Shown here: piece after piece, positions 1 to 5,637 of the stretch
Layout: every line of letters begins with the position of its first letter
Numbering within the stretch: the stretch's first letter is position 1
Assembly: GCA_030625905.1 (NCBI GenBank)
Contig: DAOUQA010000020.1
Coordinates: forward strand, 1 to 16,003
Source: Kiritimatiellales bacterium
GTDB taxonomy: Bacteria; Verrucomicrobiota; Kiritimatiellia; Kiritimatiellales; Pontiellaceae
Length of the DNA stretch: 16,003 nucleotides
Direction: 5' to 3'
Position numbers and translations under genes: made by a program
The notes under the pieces: generated by a model
Database searches by the model: none
Seen by the model: only the letters and a program-made list of their open reading frames with translations
What the model was told of the DNA's origin: nothing

Positions 1-984
1 CGGCGCGGCGAGCGGGACGGAAAGGTTGCGCAGGCAGAATAGCCCATCCCAGTCGCCGCCCTTCATCCTGCGGGCGCCATCCTTGCGCTTCTCCCCGAAC
101 AGCGGGCGGTTCTGCGCAAATACCTCGTCGACAAACAATCGGCTGCCCAGCGCGACGCCGTCGTTGAAATAGCGCACATGGCAACGCACCAGCTCGTGCA
201 GCGCCAGTTCGCCGTCCTCGTCGAGCACCTTGCGTACCTGCTCTGGATCGAACCCGCGCTTCTCCCCGGCGCTGAAAAGCAGTCGGCGATATGGGGCGGC
301 CAGGCTGCGCCAGGAACCCTCCTGTCCGTGCATCCGCAGCAGCGCGGCGATCCCTTCGCGCGCGAGTTTCCCGCCTGCCACGGCCTCGGCATAGCTGCAA
401 TGCCGGTAGTCGCGCGGATCATCGACCATCCCCGCGCGCACCGGATTGAGTTCGATATAGGCCGCCATGGTCGAAAGGGCAGTGTCCGAATCCTCCACCA
501 GCACGCTCTTGAAGCGCTCCTCCCAAAGGGTTCCGCGCCGCCCCTCGCGCCGGTTGTGCCACTTCGTGAAGCGCTCCTTGAGCTCCTTCACGAAGACCGA
601 AAGGTCGCCCATGCGGCAGATGTACCGCTCCCGCAACTCGTTCAACCAAGTCTCGCTGCCCGTCTTTTGCGCATGTTCGCGCGCCCGGTCGAACTCCTGC
701 GCGATGGCGGCCATCCGCGCCTTCGGGTAGAAGGCGTGCAGCCGTTCCATCAAGGCCTTGTCGTCGAGATCCACCGTTTCCGGCACCTCCACGAGCAGGT
801 GGAAGTGGTTCGACATCAGGCAATAGGCGAGCACCTTCACGCCCGAAAATGCCTCCAGCCTACGCATCGCATTCCGAAAAAACTCCTTTTCCTCCCCGCC
901 GAACACATGCCTCTTGTCCACCACCCGCGACATCACATGATAGTGGTTGGTCTCCCTGCGTCCAATTATCCGTGGTTTTCTCAT
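1..984 (-). CDS. REP-associated tyrosine (Y1/HUH, IS200-like) transposase, 3' end cut by window edge
   Basis: An open minus-strand frame of 328 codons begins at the ATG at 984-982 and has no stop before base 1. The residues show a Y1 transposase: an N-terminal beta-strand region (ETNHYHVMSRVVDKRHVF, residues 11-28), the metal-binding HUH motif as H60-F61-H62 within LMSNHFHLLVE, a basic stretch ending GTLWEERFKSV (151-161), and the presumed catalytic tyrosine Y176 in YIELNPVRAGMV. These enzymes cut and rejoin single-stranded DNA at hairpin-containing sites. Residues 200-328 form a long C-terminal extension (including GSRLFVDEVFAQNRPLFG) that I associate with the long version of this family in PVC and related bacteria, so few residues are probably missing. 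No good Shine-Dalgarno precedes the ATG. The gene stands alone, divergent from aroC. No inverted repeats bound it as in a classical IS, which fits the usually single-copy RAYT group. Confidence 0.87.
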   Translation of the reverse strand, partial: MRKPRIIGRRETNHYHVMSRVVDKRHVFGGEEKEFFRNAMRRLEAFSGVKVLAYCLMSNHFHLLVEVPETVDLDDKALMERLHAFYPKARMAAIAQEFDRAREHAQKTGSETWLNELRERYICRMGDLSVFVKELKERFTKWHNRREGRRGTLWEERFKSVLVEDSDTALSTMAAYIELNPVRAGMVDDPRDYRHCSYAEAVAGGKLAREGIAALLRMHGQEGSWRSLAAPYRRLLFSAGEKRGFDPEQVRKVLDEDGELALHELVRCHVRYFNDGVALGSRLFVDEVFAQNRPLFGEKRKDGARRMKGGDWDGLFCLRNLSVPLAAP

Positions 985-1007
985 GCCCGTCTTTTTAATG
1001 GATCGGC

Positions 1008-1026
1008 TATTGTTGTGTCAACAATA
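1008..1026. repeat. Perfect palindrome (8-bp stem, 3-nt loop) upstream of the Y1 transposase
   Basis: TATTGTTG (1008-1015) and CAACAATA (1019-1026) are exact reverse complements separated by TGT. The element lies 23 bases upstream of the transposase ATG. Read toward the transposase it also overlaps a perfect -35 hexamer TTGACA (1021-1016, minus strand), with only a weak -10 candidate TAAAAA at 997-992. It could be a transposase-binding hairpin, an autoregulatory operator, or both. The palindrome is seen directly; the role is inference. Confidence 0.5.
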
Positions 1027-1028
1027 AT

Positions 1029-1040
1029 GTGCCTGTCACC
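1029..1040. repeat. Quasi-palindromic GTGCCTGTCACC motif, possible RAYT recognition element
   Basis: The 11-mer GTGCCTGTCAC is a near-palindrome (GTG....CAC with imperfect centre) two bases beyond the perfect hairpin at 1008-1026. On the transposase coding strand it reads GGTGACAGGCAC. I recall this type of motif beside other long Y1 transposases, but this is recollection, not a search result. Only one copy is visible in this window. Confidence 0.3.
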
Positions 1041-1146
1041 ATATACGGCTTGTTGCCAAAAATGAGAGGATGCGTGTGCCGGATGACACTCTTCCAAGAA
1101 GAGCCCGTTTTTTACGAATATTTCCGTCCAATCCTTGGAGGGGAAG

Positions 1147-1155
1147 TGGTATAAA
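1147..1155 (+). promoter_or_regulatory. Extended -10 promoter candidate for aroC
   Basis: TG-G-TATAAA gives the extended -10 pattern (TGn followed by a 5/6 match to TATAAT). No convincing -35 lies 15-18 bases upstream, as is usual for extended -10 promoters. Transcription would begin near 1162, giving a leader of about 60 nt that carries the hairpin at 1182-1202. Confidence 0.4.
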
Positions 1156-1181
1156 TCTTTGGGATTGATGTAGGAATTTTG

Positions 1182-1202
1182 GATTTCCAATGCATGGAAA
1201 TC
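1182..1202 (+). promoter_or_regulatory. Perfect hairpin/operator-like inverted repeat in the aroC leader
   Basis: GATTTCCA (1182-1189) and TGGAAATC (1195-1202) are exact reverse complements around the 5-base loop ATGCA. The element sits just upstream of the aroC ribosome-binding site (AAGGA at 1211-1215). It has no following T-run, so it is not an intrinsic terminator. It could be an RNA hairpin that protects or regulates the leader, or a dimeric repressor site. Function is not known. Confidence 0.4.
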
Positions 1203-1221
1203 AGGGAACCAAGGAATTGTC

Positions 1222-2307
1222 ATGTCGAGTACGATCGGAACACTGTTCAAGGTATCCACTTTTGGGGAATCGCACGGGAAGGCGGTTGGCGCCATCGTGG
1301 ATGGCTGCCCCGCCAATGTGGAGTTAAGCGAAGCCGATATACAACCGCAGCTCACCCGCCGCCGCCCCGGCCAGAGCGATATGACCACCCCGCGCGACGA
1401 GACCGACCTGGTAACCATCCTTTCCGGCGTTGAAAATGGAAAGACTCTCGGAACACCCATTGGTTTGATGGTCAATAATCGCGATCAGCGCCCCGGCGAC
1501 TATCAGGAAACGAGCAACGTGCCGCGTCCTTCGCACGCCGACTTTACCTATCAAATGAAATACGGCAACCGTGCCGCCAGCGGCGGCGGACGCTCCAGTG
1601 CGCGCGAAACCATCGGCCGTGTTGCCGCCGGTGCCATTGCCGAAAAAATCCTCGCCGAACGCTTCGGTGCCAGGATTACCGCTTGGGTCAGTTCCGTCGG
1701 TGATATCGACGCACGCGACATGACCGGTGAAGTACCGACCCGTGAACAGATCGATTCCAATATCATCCGCTGCCCCGACGAAGCTGCCGCCGAGAAGATG
1801 ATCGAGCTGGTGGCCACGACCCGTGACCGCAAGGATTCCGTTGGCGGGGTTTTGACCTGTGTCGCTGAAAATATCCCCGTCGGTCTTGGTGAACCCATTT
1901 TCGACAAGTTCGAAGCCGGGCTTGCGCAGGCCATGCTCTCCATTCCAGCGACCAAGGGGTTTGAAATCGGTTCCGGGTTTTCCGGCGCGCGTATGTTTGG
2001 GTCGCAACACAACGATCCGTTCGAACTCAAAGCCGATGGTCGGCTGGGTACCACTAGCAACAACAGCGGCGGCGTACAGGGCGGCATTTCCAATGGTGAA
2101 CCGGTTGTTTTCCGCGTGGCCTTCAAGCCGCCGGCCACGATTGGGCTGGCGCAGGAAACCGCCACGTTCGATGGAGCCTCCTCCGTGTTGGAATCCAAGG
2201 GTCGCCACGACCCGTGTGTGGTTCCGCGTGCGATCCCTATTGTTGAAAGCATGACGGCACTGGTGCTGTTGGATCTTGTACTACGCCAAAGCTACCGCAA
2301 TGTTTAG
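1222..2307 (+). CDS. aroC: Chorismate synthase
   Basis: Chorismate synthase makes chorismate from 5-enolpyruvylshikimate-3-phosphate, the last common step to aromatic amino acids, using reduced FMN. At 361 residues it has the normal bacterial length. Signatures seen are GESHGKAVGAIVDGCPAN (residues 15-32), the RPSHADFTYQMKYG block, RSSARET, NNSGGVQGGISNGEPV and the C-terminal RHDPCVVPRAIPIVESM. The start is fixed by AAGGA six bases before the ATG and by the family N-terminus, in which GTLFKVSTFGESHG begins a few residues from Met. The gene appears monocistronic: 237 bases separate it from the divergent transposase and 80 from the Tat operon, with no other shikimate gene adjacent. The leader carries an extended -10 and a perfect hairpin. 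Confidence 0.97.
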   Translation: MSSTIGTLFKVSTFGESHGKAVGAIVDGCPANVELSEADIQPQLTRRRPGQSDMTTPRDETDLVTILSGVENGKTLGTPIGLMVNNRDQRPGDYQETSNVPRPSHADFTYQMKYGNRAASGGGRSSARETIGRVAAGAIAEKILAERFGARITAWVSSVGDIDARDMTGEVPTREQIDSNIIRCPDEAAAEKMIELVATTRDRKDSVGGVLTCVAENIPVGLGEPIFDKFEAGLAQAMLSIPATKGFEIGSGFSGARMFGSQHNDPFELKADGRLGTTSNNSGGVQGGISNGEPVVFRVAFKPPATIGLAQETATFDGASSVLESKGRHDPCVVPRAIPIVESMTALVLLDLVLRQSYRNV

Positions 2308-2387
2308 CCAACGCTTCCCTGTTTGGGATTTTGGAATCTGTGTGGATTTGCGGATTCAGTCTAGATGGAAATAGGTAGAGGATTGAA

Positions 2388-2717
2388 ATGATGTTTCAAG
2401 AGGTATTCCAACTTGCCTTTATCGGCCCCGGCGGCCCCGAGATTCTCGTGGTGATGCTGGTGTTGCTCTTGATGTTCGGCGCAAAGGATGCGCCGCGCAT
2501 CTTCCGCAAGCTGAATGAAATCATCAACCAGATCCGCAATAGCGCCGACGGCTTTAAGCGCGAGGTGCTGTATGGTGACCTCGCCACCGACTCCGTATCC
2601 GACGAAGACTACGACTCCGGGCACGACGAAGACCACGACTACAGCGAGGAGCTTGAAGAGCCGGAACCTGAACCGGAAACTTCATCAGACGAGGACGGTG
2701 ATGCTGGGAAAGCTTAA
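2388..2717 (+). CDS. Sec-independent translocase TatA/TatB-family protein, first of the Tat operon
   Basis: A small Tat subunit of 109 residues. It has a short periplasmic N-terminus ending GPGGPE, one membrane helix (about residues 18-28, ILVVMLVLLLMFGAK) with the family's FGAK hinge, and an amphipathic helix (DAPRIFRKLNEIINQIRNS). The tail is very acidic and rich in Asp, Glu and Tyr. TatA-type proteins form the channel and TatB recruits signal peptides. The lack of a KKLPELxRSLG helix and the presence of a second, more typical TatA downstream suggest a TatB-like role, but the sequence does not prove it. AGAGGA at 2377-2382 lies 5 bases before the ATG at 2388; the next codon, ATG 2391, is an equally possible start (spacing 8). 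Its 3' end overlaps tatC by 17 bases, indicating translational coupling. Confidence 0.85.
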   Translation: MMFQEVFQLAFIGPGGPEILVVMLVLLLMFGAKDAPRIFRKLNEIINQIRNSADGFKREVLYGDLATDSVSDEDYDSGHDEDHDYSEELEEPEPEPETSSDEDGDAGKA

Positions 2718-3690
2718 ATTTCTGAAAGGCAGGTTTCGCTACGATGATCGCGAAATGCCGTTCCTTGAGCATCTTGAGGAATTTCGCAAAGCGGCGATTC
2801 GCTCTGCTGTTGCTTTGGTGCTTGGTGTGTTGATCTGTCTACCGTTTGCCGATCATCTGATCGCTATCTTGCGTGCCCCGGCCGAACCCTATATCGAAAG
2901 AACCACTACAGAGGTTCTACAGGATTCTTCGATGCAATTACGTATCCCGGCGGTTTCGCTAACAGACGAGGCTTTGGTGCAACGGGAGGATGGCGGGGAC
3001 TACTATCAGGTCGATGCCGAAATTGTGGTTCCACGGACTGAAAAACAGAAATTGGGCGTTATACGCCTCCAGTTTTCCGAGCCGGCCGCCGCCATTAAGA
3101 TGTGGCTAACCGTTTCATTTTTTGGCGGCCTCTTGCTGAGCTTGCCTGTGCTGGTGTTCATCATCGGTTCGTTCGTGATGCCGGGAGTGCGCGCTGTCGA
3201 GCGCAAGGTGCTCACACGCATTTCTGCCTTTTCCGGGGGACTATTCCTTGCGGGCATCGCCATGGGCTACAAAATCACCCTGCCGCTGGCGCTGGGCCTG
3301 ATGCTCAGGATTGGTGGCAAGCTGGGCGGCGAATCGATCTGGTTCTACAACAAATACATCGCCTTTGCCATCCAGCTGCTACTCGGTTTTGGGATCGCAT
3401 TCCAACTGCCGGTCGTAATTTTGATCTTGGGCAAGATGGGGCTCGTCAACTCCACGCAACTGCGCGAAAAGCGCCGGCACGTCATCGTTGGCTTGCTGAT
3501 CCTCGCGATGGTCCTGACGCCTCCCGACATCATGACCCAGCTTCTGATGGCGGCACCATTAATCTTGCTTTACGAGTTCTGTATATGGTTTCTTCACTTT
3601 AGCGGAAACCGCGAAACGGCGCCGATAGAAGCGGTGGCGGAGTCGGACGACGGTGAAGGCGGGGAAGTGGAAGATCTAAACAAGGAGTAG
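2701..3690 (+). CDS. tatC: Sec-independent (twin-arginine) protein translocase TatC, with extended first periplasmic loop
   Basis: TatC is the polytopic core of the Tat system and binds twin-arginine signal peptides. The hallmark REMPFLEHLEEFRKA is at residues 17-31, MPGVRAVERK with the conserved Glu (E167) is in the next cytoplasmic loop, and TPPDIMTQLLMAAPLILLYE ends the core near 273-292. Membrane helices are recognisable near 33-50, 134-158, 172-198, 218-242, 260-272 and 279-298. The chosen start is ATG 2701, with GAGGA at 2691-2695; an upstream in-frame ATG at 2515 would lie inside the preceding gene and add residues unlike TatC. The length of 329 exceeds the common 240-260. Most of the excess is a periplasmic loop of about 70 residues (59-132) between helices 1 and 2, plus an acidic C-terminal tail. 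The stop overlaps the next gene's ribosome-binding site. Confidence 0.95.
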   Translation: MLGKLKFLKGRFRYDDREMPFLEHLEEFRKAAIRSAVALVLGVLICLPFADHLIAILRAPAEPYIERTTTEVLQDSSMQLRIPAVSLTDEALVQREDGGDYYQVDAEIVVPRTEKQKLGVIRLQFSEPAAAIKMWLTVSFFGGLLLSLPVLVFIIGSFVMPGVRAVERKVLTRISAFSGGLFLAGIAMGYKITLPLALGLMLRIGGKLGGESIWFYNKYIAFAIQLLLGFGIAFQLPVVILILGKMGLVNSTQLREKRRHVIVGLLILAMVLTPPDIMTQLLMAAPLILLYEFCIWFLHFSGNRETAPIEAVAESDDGEGGEVEDLNKE

Positions 3691-3694
3691 GGTT

Positions 3695-3976
3695 ATGCAT
3701 ACATTGGGATTTATTTCGGGGATGCCGGGGCATATGGAAATCATTCTGATCATCTTTATCATTTTGTTGCTCTTTGGCGCAAAGAAGCTGCCGGAGCTGT
3801 CCCGCTCGCTGGGCAAGAGTCTTGGCGAATTCAAGAAGGGGCAGAAAGAGGGCGGCGAGCCGGATAAGGAAGAAGACCTTGAAAAGAAGGAAATCGTTTC
3901 CTCCGACGTGTCCGCCGAAGCCTCGGCGAAGGCGGAAGAATCTGAAACCTCCGAAGAACTGGAAACCAAAGAGTAG
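3695..3976 (+). CDS. tatA: Sec-independent protein translocase TatA
   Basis: A 93-residue canonical TatA. It has an N-terminal membrane helix (about 12-28, HMEIILIIFIILLLFGAKK), the FGAKKLPELSRSLGKSLGEF amphipathic region, and a Lys/Glu-rich then Ser/Glu-rich cytoplasmic tail. TatA oligomers form the pore that lets folded proteins through. AAGGAG at 3682-3687 lies 7 bases before the ATG and overlaps the end of tatC (stop at 3688-3690), so the gene is probably cotranscribed and coupled. The gene order here is TatA/B-like, TatC, TatA. The FGxKKLPEL match is better than in the first paralogue, so this one more likely builds the pore. Confidence 0.93.
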   Translation: MHTLGFISGMPGHMEIILIIFIILLLFGAKKLPELSRSLGKSLGEFKKGQKEGGEPDKEEDLEKKEIVSSDVSAEASAKAEESETSEELETKE

Positions 3977-3992
3977 GCCGCAGTTCTTTCAC

Positions 3993-4016
3993 CACGGAGA
4001 CACGGAGTCACAGGGA
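3993..4016. repeat. Three 8-bp tandem units (CACGGAGA/CACGGAGT/CACAGGGA)
   Basis: Three consecutive 8-base units lie 17 bases after the tatA stop, the third diverged. The sequence belongs to a CACGGAG-rich intergenic motif that I recall being scattered through many environmental bacterial genomes, where it is often mistranslated into spurious proteins. No hairpin or T-run is present, so it is not an evident terminator. Confidence 0.5.
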
Positions 4017-4083
4017 TTCTTGAATTGTTCCTCCTTGTTTCCGTATCTTGTGGTAAAATGAATTTTCATGAAATGAATGCACT

Positions 4084-4878
4084 ATGAGCGAAAGACCGCA
4101 CATCGAACTCACCCCGGAAGAGGATCGCGAAAACACCAAGGCGGTGATCGTACATGTCATCCCTTTTGCCATATGGCTTACCCTGATGGTTTGGCTTGGC
4201 GATCCCTCGGGCTGGAAATATGCCGCCCGGTCGATTGCCGGGCTTGTACTGTTGCTGGCCTTTCGCCCGTGGCGCTGGTATCCGCGCTTGCAACTGAAAA
4301 ACATCCCGGCCGCCATCGGGGTAGGGGTTTTGATCTTCTTTGTCTGGATCGGCTTGGAAACCCCGTGGGTGGCTGAAAACGCCCCCGCCGTCACCGAATG
4401 GTACGACCGCCTCTTTGTCGACATCACCAAACCCTTCAAGCTGCGCGAACTCCACGACATCGGCAACGGCGTTATGGCGCCCTACGAGGTTATTGCGGAA
4501 GGCGAGCACGCCGGCCAGCATGTCTACAGTCCGCAGGTAACCGGCTGGTTTAATTTTTGGCTCCACATGTTCGGCACCTCCGTCGTCATCGCTGTCATCG
4601 AAGAGTTCTTCTTCCGCGGGTTTCTCTACCGCTGGATGCTCGGCAGCCCCTTCTTCAAGATCGATTCCGGCAAGCTGCACTGGCCCACGCTGTTGATGAT
4701 TTCCGTCTTCTTCGGCATAGAGCATTTCGAATGGATGGCCGGGATCATCTGCGGGATCGCCTTCGGTCTACTCTACATCAAAACACAGGATATCTGGGCC
4801 GCCATCATCGCCCACGGAACCACCAACTTCCTGCTAGGTCTCTACGTCATTAAATACAACGCCTACCAGTTCTGGTAA
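4084..4878 (+). CDS. CPBP-family (CAAX-like) intramembrane metalloprotease, PEP-CTERM/exosortase-associated type
   Basis: A 264-residue polytopic membrane protein with helices near 21-38, 46-61, 74-91, 158-172, 203-216, 218-232 and 236-256. The CPBP/Abi catalytic motifs are present: E173-E174-x3-R178 in VIEEFFFRGFLYRW, H214 in FFGIEH, and H244...N248 in HGTTNF. The end, LGLYVIKYNAYQFW, and the block IIAHGTTNFLLGLY resemble the 'CAAX prenyl protease-related' family known beside exosortase/PEP-CTERM sorting genes. That link is recollection, and no exosortase is in the window. Residues 112-152 form a non-membrane insert. The start has no strong Shine-Dalgarno; MSERPHIELTPEED is a plausible cytoplasmic N-terminus. 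The gene is separated from tatA by 107 bases containing repeats. Its substrate is unknown. Confidence 0.82.
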   Translation: MSERPHIELTPEEDRENTKAVIVHVIPFAIWLTLMVWLGDPSGWKYAARSIAGLVLLLAFRPWRWYPRLQLKNIPAAIGVGVLIFFVWIGLETPWVAENAPAVTEWYDRLFVDITKPFKLRELHDIGNGVMAPYEVIAEGEHAGQHVYSPQVTGWFNFWLHMFGTSVVIAVIEEFFFRGFLYRWMLGSPFFKIDSGKLHWPTLLMISVFFGIEHFEWMAGIICGIAFGLLYIKTQDIWAAIIAHGTTNFLLGLYVIKYNAYQFW

Positions 4879-4951
4879 TCACGTCCCGTAATCGTCCTCC
4901 TCTTCCTCGATCCAGATGCTTCCGGGGAGGAGGGAGAATAACCGGCGGGTG

Positions 4952-5036
4952 TCGTTCAAATCGTTAAACGTTGAATCGCCAAGCTCGTTCAAATCGAAGA
5001 AATACGATATTCAACGATTTCAACGTCTTCAACGAA
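4952..5036. repeat. Repeat cluster: two 12-bp direct repeats and three 9-bp TTCAACGxx units
   Basis: The gap 4879-5174 holds no credible gene. TCGTTCAAATCG occurs exactly at 4952-4963 and 4985-4996. TTCAACGAT, TTCAACGTC and TTCAACGAA then follow in perfect 9-base register (5010-5036). The inverse CGTTGAA at 4969-4975 lets part of the cluster fold on itself. It resembles low-complexity CGTTGAA/TTCAACG intergenic sequence seen in PVC-type genomes. No function is assigned. Confidence 0.55.
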
Positions 5037-5124
5037 ATCCCTCTTTTCCCATTGCTCGTTTGTATCGGCTAGTTGCGGCTGCGCTGCCTTGGGCTTTCCG
5101 CCCGCGTTTCCTACCAAAAACCGC

Positions 5125-5153
5125 TTGCAAAGGATAGGGGGGCGGACTATCTT
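5125..5153 (+). promoter_or_regulatory. Sigma70-type promoter for tRNA-Ser
   Basis: TTGCAA (5125-5130, -35), a 17-base spacer and TATCTT (5148-5153, -10) place the start of transcription near 5160, about 15 bases before the mature tRNA. Each hexamer matches consensus at 4 of 6 bases, and the G-rich spacer is typical of stable-RNA promoters. Confidence 0.5.
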
Positions 5154-5174
5154 TTCCATTCTTCAATTCAACGC

Positions 5175-5266
5175 GGAAAGGTGGCTGAGTGGCTGAAGGC
5201 GATGGATTGCTAATCCGTTGTACGACTACCGTTGTACCGGGGGTTCGAATCCCCCCCTTTCCGCCA
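5175..5266 (+). tRNA. tRNA-Ser (anticodon GCT)
   Basis: The cloverleaf is complete. The 7-bp acceptor stem pairs GGAAAGG (5175-5181) with CCTTTCC (5256-5262), with discriminator G5263 and encoded CCA at 5264-5266. A D-arm TGGCTGAGTGGCTGAAGGC follows. The anticodon stem ATGGA/TCCGT holds loop TTGCTAA with anticodon GCT at 5209-5211, reading AGC and AGT. The variable arm is long, with GTACGAC/GTTGTAC paired, as expected for class II serine tRNA. The T arm is GGGGG-TTCGAAT-CCCCC. G73 is the usual SerRS identity base. Confidence 0.97.
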
Positions 5267-5269
5267 TTT

Positions 5270-5302
5270 CCCTTGTTTTAAATCAATAACAGCAAGGGTT
5301 TT
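5270..5302 (+). terminator. Possible intrinsic terminator after tRNA-Ser
   Basis: CCCTTG (5270-5275) pairs with CAAGGG (5293-5298) and is followed by TTTT (5299-5302). The loop is long (17 bases) and the T-run short, so this is a weak candidate, though its position right after CCA is appropriate. Confidence 0.4.
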
Positions 5303-5576
5303 CCCTATTCCAACTCTTGATTCATGAATCTGCCGCCTACATGGACTGCTCCGTAAACCGAACTCATCCGGCAGGCGCTTGATCAACAGCCCCACCCCTC
5401 AGCCGAACCCCGCAACGGGCGTCCGTTGAAAAGTAGGCTACCTGCATCGTGTTGCTGGAGGGGAATTTAGACCGCGTCCGCCAGCTCGCACTTTCCCCCC
5501 TTACCGAGGGTCTTTTCTGGCCATGCGATTCAGACCGCGGTAGATCCACTATGGCGTAAGGTAAGGTACGTCATGG
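5303..5576. other. Gene-free stretch, no recognised content
   Basis: Between the tRNA terminator and the DAHP synthase promoter I see no reading frame with recognisable protein character, no RNA fold of a known class and no clear repeat. The plus-strand phase ending near 5590 (reading ...WRKVRYVMVALFG then stop) has a faintly protein-like end but no start or upstream continuity. Placement beside a tRNA gene makes an old integration scar possible, but no duplicated tRNA 3' end is present. Confidence 0.4.
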
Positions 5577-5605
5577 TTGCGCTCTTCGGTTAAAGGTGGA
5601 ACAAT
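5577..5605 (+). promoter_or_regulatory. Weak promoter candidate for DAHP synthase/chorismate mutase
   Basis: TTGCGC (5577-5582), a 17-base spacer and AACAAT (5600-5605) would start transcription near 5612, leaving a leader of about 26 nt to the ATG at 5638. The matches are modest (3/6 and 4/6). The position would exclude the upstream GTG at 5596 as the start codon. Confidence 0.3.
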
Positions 5606-5637
5606 GCGTTTCGATTGCCGTAGAATGGGGAATGGAT

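Noticed and set aside
178..1065. Long plus-strand open frame (295 codons) opposite the transposase
   Set aside because: Its translation has no family character, while the opposite strand encodes a clear Y1 transposase with HUH and Tyr motifs. It is a high-G+C antisense shadow.
981..1475. Minus-strand open frame covering the aroC start
   Set aside because: It is antisense to the conserved N-terminus of chorismate synthase and has no recognisable domain or ribosome-binding site.
1324..2208. Long minus-strand frame inside aroC
   Set aside because: It is entirely antisense to a conserved enzyme; its length is explained by codon bias.
4879..5005. Minus-strand frame ending in an acidic tail (IWIEEEEDDYGT then stop)
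   Set aside because: The end looks protein-like, but no ATG start exists before an in-frame stop and it crosses the repeats. It could be the C-terminal scrap of a lost gene, which is not enough to annotate.
4916..5137. Plus-strand 73-codon frame after the CPBP gene
   Set aside because: It is made of the TTCAACG/TTCAAATCG repeats and lacks a ribosome-binding site; the composition is that of repeat DNA.
5210..5395. Minus-strand 61-codon frame ending KGGDSNPRYNGSRTTD
   Set aside because: The GGDSNPR segment is the translation of the tRNA-Ser T arm, a well-known false protein.
5596..5637. GTG 5596 as the start of DAHP synthase/chorismate mutase
   Set aside because: The 14 added residues are not part of the family, GGGGA fits ATG 5638 better, and the candidate -10 overlaps the GTG region.
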